This document shows, one piece after another, positions 6,465 through 14,390 of a stretch of 33,486 bases of DNA. Numbering within the stretch: the stretch's first letter is position 1; every line of letters begins with the position of its first letter. The DNA comes from Akkermansia sp. Its GTDB lineage: Bacteria; Verrucomicrobiota; Verrucomicrobiia; Verrucomicrobiales; Akkermansiaceae. The stretch is taken from assembly GCA_017546845.1 (NCBI GenBank), contig JAFYRS010000172.1:1-33486 (forward strand), given 5' to 3'. Under the pieces are notes generated by a model. That model made no database searches. It was given only the letters and a program-made list of their open reading frames with translations, and was not told the DNA's origin. Both the position numbers and the translations under genes were made by a program.

Positions 6465-7721
6465 ATGTCCGTTGGTACAATGAAAAGCATTGAGGGTGGC
6501 GTAACAGCCGCCAAGGGGTATGTGGCAAATGCACTGAGCTGCGGTATCAAGAAACCGGAGGCTACGCGCCTGGATCTGGCACTGGTGTATTCTGAGCTGC
6601 CGACCACTTCTTCCGGCACGTTTACGACAAACCGGGTACGCGCTGCCTGTGTGCGTGTGAGTGAGCACCACCTCACCCGCGGCAATATCCGCGCCATTGT
6701 GGCAAACAGTGGCAATGCCAATGCCTGCACCGGCGTGCGCGGGGTGGAAGATGCCCGTACCGAATGCCGCGTGGTGGCTGAGCAACTGGGGCTTGCACCC
6801 AGTGAGGTTGCCGTGTGCTCTACTGGCGTGATTGGTCTGCCCATGCCCATGATGCGCATTACGCCGCGACTGCCGGAGCTTTGCGCGAATCTTTCTGCCG
6901 AAAACGGGCACAAGGTGGCCTCCGCCATCATCACCAGTGACACGCGCGAGAAGGAAGTTGCGGTGGAAATCACCATTGGCGGCAAGGCGGTGCGCATTGG
7001 TTCCTGCTGCAAGGGAGCCGGCATGATTTCTCCCTGCATGGCTACGATGATCTGCCTCATTTGCACGGATGCCGGAGTTCCCCGCGAGCATCTGGATGCC
7101 ATTGTGCGCCACGGTGTGGAACATTCGTTCAACCGCATTACCATTGACGGCGATATGAGCACCAATGACACCACCCTGGTGCTGGCAAACGGGGCATCCG
7201 GTGTGCAGCTGGAGCCCGGTGCCGAGGGGTGGGATGAGTTTGTGGCTGCCCTGCATTATGTGATGCTGGAGCAGGCCAAGCGCATTGTGCAGGATGGCGA
7301 ACGCGTGACCAAGTTTGTGACGGTGAAGGTGCAGGGAGCCCCCACCCAGGAAGAAGCCCGGAAGGTGGCAGAGGGCGTGGCCAAGTCCAACCTGGTGAAG
7401 AGCTCCTGGAATGGTGGCGACCCGAACTGGGGCCGCATCATTCACGCCGTGGGTTATTCCGGCGCGCTGGTGGTGGAAGAGAAGGTGGATATTGATATTG
7501 CCGGTCTGCCTGCCTGCCGCGGTGGTGAACAGACGGATACCCCCAGCGATGACCTGCGCGAGCGTGTGCAGGCCCGCGAGTTCGAGATTATCATCAATCT
7601 CAATCTGGGGACGGAGGATTACGTGGTCTACACTACCGACCTTTCTCCCGAGTATGTGGATTTCAACCGCTCTGAGTACGCCTATTGGAACCAGGCCAAG
7701 CGAGATGGCCTTACCCGCTGA
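6465..7721 (+). CDS. argJ: Bifunctional glutamate N-acetyltransferase / amino-acid acetyltransferase ArgJ
   Basis: ArgJ transfers acetyl groups between ornithine and glutamate (and often also uses acetyl-CoA) in arginine synthesis. The protein shows GGVTAAKGY, FTTNRVRAA, NSGNANACTG and, at residues 183-195, KGAGMISPCMATM. Cleavage between Ala193 and Thr194 would give the alpha and beta chains, with Thr194 the nucleophile. It ends with the typical EYAYWNQ-like region. With the start at 6465 it has 418 residues, normal for the family. A TTG at 6408 would add 19 non-conserved residues, and the ATG at 6480 is also possible. No other arg genes are near. Confidence 0.93.
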   Translation: MSVGTMKSIEGGVTAAKGYVANALSCGIKKPEATRLDLALVYSELPTTSSGTFTTNRVRAACVRVSEHHLTRGNIRAIVANSGNANACTGVRGVEDARTECRVVAEQLGLAPSEVAVCSTGVIGLPMPMMRITPRLPELCANLSAENGHKVASAIITSDTREKEVAVEITIGGKAVRIGSCCKGAGMISPCMATMICLICTDAGVPREHLDAIVRHGVEHSFNRITIDGDMSTNDTTLVLANGASGVQLEPGAEGWDEFVAALHYVMLEQAKRIVQDGERVTKFVTVKVQGAPTQEEARKVAEGVAKSNLVKSSWNGGDPNWGRIIHAVGYSGALVVEEKVDIDIAGLPACRGGEQTDTPSDDLRERVQAREFEIIINLNLGTEDYVVYTTDLSPEYVDFNRSEYAYWNQAKRDGLTR

Positions 7722-7727
7722 TCCGAT

Positions 7728-8885
7728 ATGAAATTACTGCACTTACTACTTGCCGGCCTGATGCTGCTGACGCCGCTTTCTTATGTGGCATCGGCCTCAG
7801 ATGACGATGCTCCCGCCAGGACAAAACGTTCCGCCAAGGACAAGAAGGCAAAGGAGCGCGATGTGCGCAAGGCTGCCAGCCGCAAGAAGAAGGAGCTGCG
7901 CGAAATGGGGGTGAAGAATGTTCGCGTGAAGAACCCCGGCGATTGGCCTCGCAAGGTTTCTGTGCCGAAGGACACGGAGCTTACCCCGGGAGCTCAAGGT
8001 GGAACGGGCTTTTCCTATACCTCCAATCATTTCCAGTATGTGTCTCCGGTAAAGCTGGATGCAGCAGCCCAGAAAACCGTGGCTCGACTTTGTGAGTGCG
8101 CCTATGCGGCTAACAAAGCCATCGGCGAGGAGATTCCCGTGCCGCGCGCCACTGCTGACCGCGGTGATAAGAAGTTCCTTGTGCAGCTGCAGCCCACGAT
8201 GGAGGCATACTATGCGGCGGGCGGCCCGCGCAATTCAGCCGGTGTGTTCCTGGGGGCGTTCCGCAGACCGGCTAATGTAGCCCCTGGCACGCCCCAGGTT
8301 ATCAAAGAGGAACACATCGCCATGGATAAGGTGATGATTCCGTTCCCCTCGCTGGGCATCGGGGCCAATGGTTCTGTCGTGAAGGATGATATTGACACCC
8401 ATGCCCTGGTGCATGAGCTGACTCACCAGCAGTTCCTGCTCAATAATCTGCCTATATGGGCAAACGAGGGCTGGGCTGAATACGTGGGCTATGTTCCGTA
8501 TGTGGGCGAAGACCTGGACTTTGACCGCGGGTTCTCGCTGATTCTGCATGCGGCTAAGCAGCGTGCAGACCGCGGTGCATTGGATTTCGACTTCTCGCTG
8601 GAGGATTTCTTCACCATGGACCAGCAGACCATGTATGGTTATATGCCGCAGGGCAAGGATACATACATGCTTTCAGTGATGACGGTTGCCTTCTTTGTTC
8701 ACCTGGATGGTAAGAAGGGAGTGGACGCCATGAAGGCGTACCTGCAGGCCCTGATTGATGGCAAGCCGGCAGATGAGGCGGCCCAGGAGTTGATTAAACC
8801 GCACCGGAATGTCGCCCGCTTGCAACAGGATTTCATCCGCGCCTGGAAGAGCAAGAAGGTGAAGGTTTCCTTCCCTAAGAAGTAA
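7728..8885 (+). CDS. Secreted gluzincin-like metallopeptidase
   Basis: A 385-residue exported protein: signal peptide at about residues 1-23 (ending ASAS), then a very lysine/arginine-rich segment (about 31-60) likely to be disordered or to bind polyanions. The catalytic-looking part holds HELTH at 229-233 (two zinc-ligand histidines and the general-base glutamate). NEGWAEYVGY follows about 15 residues later and provides the expected glutamate ligand, as in peptidase MA-like and DUF1570-like proteins. Substrate unknown. It starts six bases after argJ and ends at a strong hairpin, so it probably shares the argJ transcript. Confidence 0.8.
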   Translation: MKLLHLLLAGLMLLTPLSYVASASDDDAPARTKRSAKDKKAKERDVRKAASRKKKELREMGVKNVRVKNPGDWPRKVSVPKDTELTPGAQGGTGFSYTSNHFQYVSPVKLDAAAQKTVARLCECAYAANKAIGEEIPVPRATADRGDKKFLVQLQPTMEAYYAAGGPRNSAGVFLGAFRRPANVAPGTPQVIKEEHIAMDKVMIPFPSLGIGANGSVVKDDIDTHALVHELTHQQFLLNNLPIWANEGWAEYVGYVPYVGEDLDFDRGFSLILHAAKQRADRGALDFDFSLEDFFTMDQQTMYGYMPQGKDTYMLSVMTVAFFVHLDGKKGVDAMKAYLQALIDGKPADEAAQELIKPHRNVARLQQDFIRAWKSKKVKVSFPKK

Positions 8886-8891
8886 TAATCA

Positions 8892-8922
8892 AAGCGCCGT
8901 TCCCGACAAGGGAACGGCGCTT
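8892..8922. terminator. Bidirectional hairpin terminator
   Basis: A perfect 13-base stem (8892-8904 with 8910-8922) with a 5-base loop lies between the convergent genes ending at 8885 and 8943. The flanks are A/T-rich on both sides but lack a long T run, so it could serve both strands. Confidence 0.85.
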
Positions 8923-8942
8923 GTATATTCTGCTATGCCGTA

Positions 8943-9134
8943 TCAGTTCTTCTTGCGCCAGAGCGGGAGGGAAATGATACCGGCATACACGAAGTCGAAC
9001 ACGCCGATACCTGCCCAGAGCCAGCGCTCTGAACCTTCCAGACAAGCAAGGCCATAGCCAAGCAGTACCGCACCCAGCAGGGAGAACACTGCTACGCGGA
9101 TGATGGTGGTGCGACGGGATGAGTAGTCGGCCAT
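8943..9134 (-). CDS. Small two-helix membrane protein
   Basis: A 63-residue protein with two predicted transmembrane helices (about residues 12-31 and 37-57) joined by a short LEGSERW loop, and basic ends (SSRR, WRKKN). I recognise no family. It lies 21 bases downstream of the FKBP isomerase gene on the same strand and ends just before a strong terminator, so it is the last gene of that unit. Coding is supported by the clean helix pattern and position; it is otherwise short enough to leave some doubt. Confidence 0.65.
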   Translation of the reverse strand: MADYSSRRTTIIRVAVFSLLGAVLLGYGLACLEGSERWLWAGIGVFDFVYAGIISLPLWRKKN

Positions 9135-9155
9135 AGTGGTTCTGAAAGATGAGGG

Positions 9156-9791
9156 TTACTTGGTGAGACCCAGCAGCTCCATTTCGAAGATGAGCGTGCT
9201 GTTCGGCCCGATGCTGCCGGGACCATTGGCACCGTATGCCAGGTTGGCGGGAATGGTTACGCGCCACTTGGCCCCTACGGGCATGAGTTTGAGGGCTTCC
9301 GTGAAGCCGGGAATCACCTGGCGGATGTTGAACTTGACCGGAGCCTGGCTCTGGTCGAACACGGTGCCGTCCACCAGTGTGCCTTTGTACATCACTTCAG
9401 CAGTGGGGGCTTCGCCATGCTTGGCGGCGTCGTAGCTTTCACCGGTGCCAGGGGTGATTACCTCGTACTGCAGGCCGGATTCCGTGGTGGTCACGCCCTC
9501 GCGCTTGCCATTTTCCGCCATGTACTGCTGGCCGATTTCCAGGTTCTTCTGCGCCTTTTCATCGCCGCGCTTCTGGAGCATGGAAAGGAAGGTCTGCTGG
9601 TATTCGTTCACGTGCTCATCAATGAGGCTCATGTCCATGTTGCCGGAGAGGCCGTCCTGGAATCCCTTGCCCAGCATTTCTGCAAGCACATCCTCCCCCT
9701 GCAGGCCGGGAAGCATCTGCGGCATCACCTGACTCCCCACGCGGTAACCGATGAGGTAGGACATCACTTTAATCATTTGTTCGTTATCCAT
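9156..9791 (-). CDS. FKBP-type peptidyl-prolyl cis-trans isomerase (Mip/FkpA-like)
   Basis: A 211-residue prolyl isomerase and probable chaperone. The N-terminal ~90 residues resemble the helical dimerisation part of Mip/FkpA proteins (repeated Q, E and M residues, VNEYQQTF). The C-terminal half is the FKBP barrel: DGTVFDQS, QVIPGFTEAL, IPANLAYG and the ending LIFEMELL. Family relatives act in the periplasm, but I see no signal peptide from this start, so it may be cytoplasmic. The promoter immediately upstream argues against a longer N-terminus. It lies downstream of ftsQ but has its own promoter. Confidence 0.9.
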   Translation of the reverse strand: MDNEQMIKVMSYLIGYRVGSQVMPQMLPGLQGEDVLAEMLGKGFQDGLSGNMDMSLIDEHVNEYQQTFLSMLQKRGDEKAQKNLEIGQQYMAENGKREGVTTTESGLQYEVITPGTGESYDAAKHGEAPTAEVMYKGTLVDGTVFDQSQAPVKFNIRQVIPGFTEALKLMPVGAKWRVTIPANLAYGANGPGSIGPNSTLIFEMELLGLTK

Positions 9792-9797
9792 GAACCC

Positions 9798-9826
9798 ACC
9801 TTAGCATGACCTTGCATTCATTTCAA
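9798..9826 (-). promoter_or_regulatory. Leaderless promoter for the FKBP gene
   Basis: Minus strand: TTGAAA (9826-9821), 17 bases, TAAGGT (9803-9798), then exactly six bases to the ATG, so the predicted first transcribed base is the start codon itself. The -10 box is weak (three of six matches). Confidence 0.5.
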
Positions 9827-9854
9827 GCCGGTGAAAAGTCATACCTCTGCGCCA

Positions 9855-10763
9855 TCAGTTTTCCCCGGCGTAAATGACGGTGGGGTTGATGCGGGGAATG
9901 ACGTTGATGCTGCGCGCGTGGCGGCGAGTGGCGCGGCAATGCTCCAGAATCATGGCCAGCCGTTCCATCTGCCCCTTGATATCGTACACCTGCATGAGGA
10001 CTTCTGCCTCATTTTCCAGGGTGATGATGATTTTCCACTCCTTAGGGCGGAAGATTTCGCGTATAGCGGGAATTTCCAGCAGCGAATAATGGTTGGCTGC
10101 TGCCACAAGCTCGACAATGGGGCGGCGGCGTTCTTCCGGGACTTCTGCTCCAGAAGCAAATTCCGGTACGTCGCCAGGTTGCAGATACCACACCGGAACA
10201 CCCATGAAATTGCGGTGGTATTCCGGCATGACCGGGAAGAGTTTGCCGCCGGGGTCCATGAAGTAGCGCACGCGGTTGCCGGTATCTGTGCCGCTTTCCT
10301 GCTCTACATAGACCACGGGGATACGCTCATTGATTTCAATGTGGAGCGTATCGGGCAGTTCTGCGCGGATGTGAGCAGATTTGATACAGGGGTTCTCCTC
10401 TAACTTCTGCTGCATGGCGGTTGTGTCCAGCGTCGCCATGTTGATGGCGCCCTCTATGCCCAGAATCTTCATGGCCTGTTCCTTGGAAATGAGATTCTGG
10501 CGGGCATCAAAGCTCACCTTGTCCATGCTCAGGCTGTACGCCTTTTCCACAGCCGTCTTGCCACCCCAGAACAGCGCTGCCAGCAGTGGCAGAACAATCA
10601 GCAGGATGATAGCCCAGCGGCGCAGGCGTCGCAGACCGCGGCGCAGCGCCACAATGCTGAAGAGACGGTCCTTGATGGAAAGAGCTGCCTCCAGCAGCCT
10701 CACATTGGCGGAGGCTGCCTGTTGTTCCCGGTGGTGGCGTCTGTATTGGTTGCGGCTCTTCAT
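9855..10763 (-). CDS. ftsQ: Cell division protein FtsQ/DivIB
   Basis: FtsQ links early and late division proteins at the septum. The 302-residue protein has a basic cytoplasmic tail (residues 1-50), one transmembrane helix (about 50-67), a POTRA-like domain (about 78-150, with LISKEQAMKIL and LPDTLHIEINERIPV) and a longer beta domain. It ends in INPTVIYAG. Sequence identity in this family is low, and the call rests on this architecture and on the gene order murCB-ddl-ftsQ, the classical division and cell-wall order. It starts 25 bases after ddl and has no separate promoter that I can see. Confidence 0.85.
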   Translation of the reverse strand: MKSRNQYRRHHREQQAASANVRLLEAALSIKDRLFSIVALRRGLRRLRRWAIILLIVLPLLAALFWGGKTAVEKAYSLSMDKVSFDARQNLISKEQAMKILGIEGAINMATLDTTAMQQKLEENPCIKSAHIRAELPDTLHIEINERIPVVYVEQESGTDTGNRVRYFMDPGGKLFPVMPEYHRNFMGVPVWYLQPGDVPEFASGAEVPEERRRPIVELVAAANHYSLLEIPAIREIFRPKEWKIIITLENEAEVLMQVYDIKGQMERLAMILEHCRATRRHARSINVIPRINPTVIYAGEN

Positions 10764-10788
10764 GCAGGCACTGCGGGCAGCGGTGAAA

Positions 10789-11712
10789 TCAGCCTCGGGG
10801 CTGGTTCAGAGACACCTCTGCAATGCGGGTGCAGAGCTGGCCGTAGCTGATACCGGCAGCTGCGGCTGCCTTGGGGAAGAGCGAGGCGCTGGTCATGCCT
10901 GGAATGGTGTTGATTTCCAGCACATAGGGCTTGCCATCATCGGTGAGCAGCACGTCCACTCGACCATACACTTCCACATTCAGTGCATTGTAGGCAGCCA
11001 CGGCAGCAGCCTGAACTGCGGCGGTTTCCTCAGGTGTGATGTCGGCCGGGCAGATGTAGTCTGAGCCCACACCCCCGTAAAGCGAGGGGTATTTGTTGTT
11101 CATATCATAGAACCCGCTGCGCGGGCAGATATGGACAACCGGCAGAGCCTCGCCGTTGAAAATGGCAACAGTGAGTTCCTTGCCTTTGATGTATTCTTCC
11201 ACCAGAATCTCCTTGCCGTATTTAGCGGCATCTGCCACGGCGGCGGGAAGCTCTGCGGCTTCATACACGATGTGCACACCCACGGAAGAGCCTTCGCACG
11301 GCGGCTTGATGACACAGGGGACGGGCAGGGTGGGCATTTCACCTGGAGCGATGGTTTCGCTCATCGGGGTGGGCACATTGCCTGCAATAAAGAATTTCTT
11401 GGTCAGTACTTTGTCGAAGCAGTTGCGGCTGGTGACGGACCCGGCGCCGGTGTAGGGGATACCGAGTTCTTCCAGATAAGCCTGCAGGCCGCCGTCCTCG
11501 CCGTAGGTGCCGTGAATCATGTTGTAGCACAGCTCGGTGCCGGCAGGAATTTCGGGGCGTTCGCAATCAACGATAACCGGGGTCACGGCGGTGAAGCCCT
11601 CCTGGCGCAGGGCTTCGAGCACGCCATTACCGGAGGCAAGGGACACCTCTCGCTCCGAACCGGGACCACCCATCAGCAGGGCAATCTTAGTATCCTTTTG
11701 AAGTTCTTTCAT
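10789..11712 (-). CDS. ddl: D-alanine--D-alanine ligase
   Basis: Ddl joins two D-alanines for the peptidoglycan stem peptide. At 307 residues it has normal length and an ATP-grasp fold: GSEREVSLASG near residue 18, VIKPPCEGSSVGV near 135, EEYIKGKELTVA near 170 and the C-terminal EINTIPGMTSASLFP, where Glu and Asn bind magnesium. It lies 18 bases after the murCB fusion and 25 before ftsQ. Chlamydiae fuse Ddl to MurC; here Ddl is separate and MurC is fused to MurB instead. Confidence 0.94.
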   Translation of the reverse strand: MKELQKDTKIALLMGGPGSEREVSLASGNGVLEALRQEGFTAVTPVIVDCERPEIPAGTELCYNMIHGTYGEDGGLQAYLEELGIPYTGAGSVTSRNCFDKVLTKKFFIAGNVPTPMSETIAPGEMPTLPVPCVIKPPCEGSSVGVHIVYEAAELPAAVADAAKYGKEILVEEYIKGKELTVAIFNGEALPVVHICPRSGFYDMNNKYPSLYGGVGSDYICPADITPEETAAVQAAAVAAYNALNVEVYGRVDVLLTDDGKPYVLEINTIPGMTSASLFPKAAAAAGISYGQLCTRIAEVSLNQPRG

Positions 11713-11730
11713 GTGTAGGGGAATATGTAT

Positions 11731-14037
11731 TTAGAATTCAAGTTCGCGGTTGCCGATAACCTGCACCTCTTCGTGCAGGGTGATGCCTCGTTCCTTCTGC
11801 GCGGTGCGCAGCACGTGGTTAATCAGTTCGGTCACATCGGTGGCTTTTGCATCGCCCTTGTTGATGATGAAATTACCGTGCTTGGTGGAAATTTCTGCAC
11901 CGCCGATGCTGTAGCCCTTGAGACCGAGCTCATCAATCAACTTGCCAGCGGGAATTTCTGCCGGATTGCGGAAGGTGCAGCCTGCACTGGGTTCAATCGG
12001 CTGGCTGGCCTTGCGGCGGGCGCGGAATTCTTCCATCTTCTGCTCGATATCGGCTGTGTTGCCACGGGTGCCGCTGAATGTGGCCAGCATCACCATGTTG
12101 TGCTCAAAGTCCGGGATGCTGCGGTAGCGGGCGGGCTCCATGTCATGCTTGCACATGGTGATGATTTCGCCATCTTCATCCAGCGCGGTGGCGGAGACAA
12201 AGTTTTCCCACATTTCGCCGCCCATGCTGCCGGCGTTCATGCGCAGGCTGCCGCCCACGCAACCGGGGATGCCGTCCATCCACTCAAATCCGGCAATGCC
12301 GTGGCGGGCAGCAAAGGCTGCCAGTTTCTTGAGCTTGACGTTGGCGCCAGCCAGAATTGTGGTGGAATCCATCAGCTCCAGCTTGTCAAAGTCGCCGCCG
12401 CAGGGGTGCACCACCGCACCGCGGATGCCGCCGTCGCGCACGACAAGATTAGAACCACGCCCCACCACATGTACCGGGATGTTGTGGTCCTTGAAATAAT
12501 TGACCACTTCCTGCATGCATTCCAGCGTATCCGGCTCTACCCAGTACTGGGCAACGCCGCCTGTGCCAAGCGTGGTGTGTTTGCGCATCGGTTCATACAG
12601 GCGGGCAGGGAACTCGCGTCCGCATTCGGCCTGCATCTCGGTGAGCACACGCAAATCCTGCGCGATTTTTGCACCAGCCACATGCACGTTACCGGCACCC
12701 AGGGTCAGGAAGAGGTCGCCGGGGCGCAGCTGGTTGCCCACCACATAATGAGCCATGCTCATATCCGGCAGGAAAGTGGCATCTGCCTCCGGGGCATGTT
12801 CGTGCACGGCGTCTACAATGGTCTGACCGGAAATGCCGGGAATCGGCAGTTCACTGGCCGGGTAGACATCTGCTACAAAAAGCTTGTCTACATTCTGAAG
12901 AACCCGGCCGAAATCATCACGCAGCAGCTTGGTGCGTGTGTAGCGGTGCGGCTGGAAGAAGATGACCAGGCGTTCCGGGTTGAGACTCTGTGCGGTTTGC
13001 ACGGTGGCTGCAATTTCCGTTGGATGATGACCGTAGTCGTCCACGATGCGGTAATCGTAGCTCATGAACTTGGTTTCAAACCGGCGGCGGGCACCAGCGA
13101 ACGAGGCGAGACCTCGGGCAATGCTGGCGAAATCTGCTCCCATTTCCAGCGCTGCAGCTGTGGCTGCAAGCGAGTTGAGGACGTTGTGCTTGCCGGGAAT
13201 GCCGAGTTCGACACGGCCCAGTTTCTCACCCTTGTAGTTGATGGTGTAGAGGGTGCGGCCGCGTTTCACGGTTATGTTTGAGGCGGTGTAATCGGCATCT
13301 TCCCAGCCATAGGAAATGCTGTTCGGGTACTGGCTGCACACATCTGCTGCGCCGGCATCGCTCTTGCAGTAGAAAATCTTGCCCTTTGTCTGGCGGCAGA
13401 GCGTGTGGAACACCTCCTTGATATGGTCCAGGTCGCGGTAGAAGTCAAGGTGTTCTGCCTCCACGTTCAGCACAATGCTGTGCTCCGGCACGTAGTTGAC
13501 CAGTGTGCCGTCGGATTCATCACCCTCTGCCACCAGGTAGTCGCTGTCTGCGTTCCAGTGAGCATTGGCCCCCAGCACCGGGATTTCTGCGCCCACGTAG
13601 TGGCAGGGGCGCAGCCGTGCTTCGCGCAGCAGGTGTGCTGTCAGTGCAGAGGTAGTGGTTTTGCCATGAGTGCCGGCAACTACCACGCCTTTCTTGTTGT
13701 TCAGAATGGCAGCCAGACACTCTGCGCGGCGCATGCACAGACTGCCCAGTTTGCGGGCTGCAGCCAGGGCCACGTTATCTTCGCGAATGGCGCTGGAATA
13801 AATGACAATTTCTGCATCTGCCACGGCTTCTGCTGTGTGCGGGCACGCAAACGCGAGACCGCTCTGCTGCAGGCGCTCGGTTTCCTCACTGGTGACGCGG
13901 TCGCAGCCGCTCACTCTGTGCCCCATTTCCAGGAGCATGCGTGCAATGCCGCTCATGCCGGCACCGGCCACGCCGATAAGATGAATACGCACCGGGTTTT
14001 CCCGGTCCAAAAGTCGTTTGCGCAACTGGTCAATCAT
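11731..14037 (-). CDS. murC/murB: MurC-MurB fusion: UDP-N-acetylmuramate--alanine ligase / UDP-N-acetylenolpyruvoylglucosamine reductase
   Basis: One 768-residue protein joins two consecutive cytoplasmic peptidoglycan steps. Residues 1-460 are MurC: GVAGAGMSG near 22, ATP loop GTHGKTTTS at 122-130, EAEHLDF near 193 and DDYGHHPTE near 333. Residues 475-768 are MurB: FAD-binding GRGSNLVV at 526-533, GIPGCVGG at 589-596, and SAGCTFRNP at 684-692. The usual proton-donating serine of MurB is Cys687 here. The final HEEV supplies the glutamate. The ATG at 14037 is chosen over one at 14073 because a TATAAT box lies between them. First gene of murCB-ddl-ftsQ. MurB/MurC fusions have been described in Verrucomicrobium. 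Confidence 0.95.
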   Translation of the reverse strand: MIDQLRKRLLDRENPVRIHLIGVAGAGMSGIARMLLEMGHRVSGCDRVTSEETERLQQSGLAFACPHTAEAVADAEIVIYSSAIREDNVALAAARKLGSLCMRRAECLAAILNNKKGVVVAGTHGKTTTSALTAHLLREARLRPCHYVGAEIPVLGANAHWNADSDYLVAEGDESDGTLVNYVPEHSIVLNVEAEHLDFYRDLDHIKEVFHTLCRQTKGKIFYCKSDAGAADVCSQYPNSISYGWEDADYTASNITVKRGRTLYTINYKGEKLGRVELGIPGKHNVLNSLAATAAALEMGADFASIARGLASFAGARRRFETKFMSYDYRIVDDYGHHPTEIAATVQTAQSLNPERLVIFFQPHRYTRTKLLRDDFGRVLQNVDKLFVADVYPASELPIPGISGQTIVDAVHEHAPEADATFLPDMSMAHYVVGNQLRPGDLFLTLGAGNVHVAGAKIAQDLRVLTEMQAECGREFPARLYEPMRKHTTLGTGGVAQYWVEPDTLECMQEVVNYFKDHNIPVHVVGRGSNLVVRDGGIRGAVVHPCGGDFDKLELMDSTTILAGANVKLKKLAAFAARHGIAGFEWMDGIPGCVGGSLRMNAGSMGGEMWENFVSATALDEDGEIITMCKHDMEPARYRSIPDFEHNMVMLATFSGTRGNTADIEQKMEEFRARRKASQPIEPSAGCTFRNPAEIPAGKLIDELGLKGYSIGGAEISTKHGNFIINKGDAKATDVTELINHVLRTAQKERGITLHEEVQVIGNRELEF

Positions 14038-14049
14038 AGCAGTACGTCC

Positions 14050-14077
14050 ATTATATACGAAACCGCCCCACAAGCAA
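14050..14077 (-). promoter_or_regulatory. Promoter of the murCB-ddl-ftsQ operon
   Basis: Minus strand: TTGCTT (14077-14072), 16 bases, perfect TATAAT (14055-14050), 12 bases to the ATG at 14037. The predicted leader is about 6 bases, and the boxes lie inside the longer reading frame that begins at 14073, which rules that start out. Confidence 0.7.
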
Positions 14078-14390
14078 GCAAATATCGGTTTGTAATCCTA
14101 GAAAATTGCCATTTGAGACTGCAACTTGTGTTCAGCCGTCACCTCCCGCTCGTGCCTGCCGGATTCCGTACGCAGGCCTTTTTGAATGGAGCGCTCTGGC
14201 GATGGTATGGGACGCAGCGAAACTAAATGATGTGGCACTTACATGGGTGCCACCTTATCGTCTGTTTCCCAAATCTGTCAGGATAAACAGATTAAACGGT
14301 TCTGGGGGACTAGTTGCCAGCTGGAAGCCATTTCAATCGCTCCTTTCTGTGGCGTAAAATGGCTTCCAGATAATGATGCTGATCGAAATC
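14078..14390. other. Non-coding gap with four inverted repeats
   Basis: No convincing gene is visible in this stretch between nhaC and the murCB promoter. It holds four hairpins: GCCTGC/GCAGGC (14154-14177, followed by five T on the plus strand), GTGGCAC/GTGCCAC (14232-14253), AATCTGT/ACAGATT (14272-14293) and a perfect 13-base stem (14321-14333 with 14357-14369). The region could be a structured nhaC 3' end or an unannotated RNA. Confidence 0.45.
14321..14369. repeat. Perfect 13-base inverted repeat downstream of nhaC
   Basis: CTGGAAGCCATTT pairs with AAATGGCTTCCAG across a 23-base loop, starting 22 bases after the nhaC stop. No T tract follows on the minus strand, so it may be a processing or stability hairpin, or a protein site, rather than an intrinsic terminator. 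Confidence 0.65.

Noticed and set aside
6377-6493. A 38-codon open frame in the argJ leader with five arginine codons, as a possible attenuation peptide
   Set aside because: The arginines are spread out, there is no ribosome site, and it overlaps the argJ start. Too weak to call.
11725-13281. A 518-codon open frame opposite murCB
   Set aside because: Antisense to a well-supported fusion gene and composed of low-complexity H/G/A/V residues typical of shadow frames.
14106-14357. An 83-codon plus-strand frame in the gap between murCB and nhaC
   Set aside because: No promoter, ribosome site or protein-like pattern, and it runs across several hairpins.
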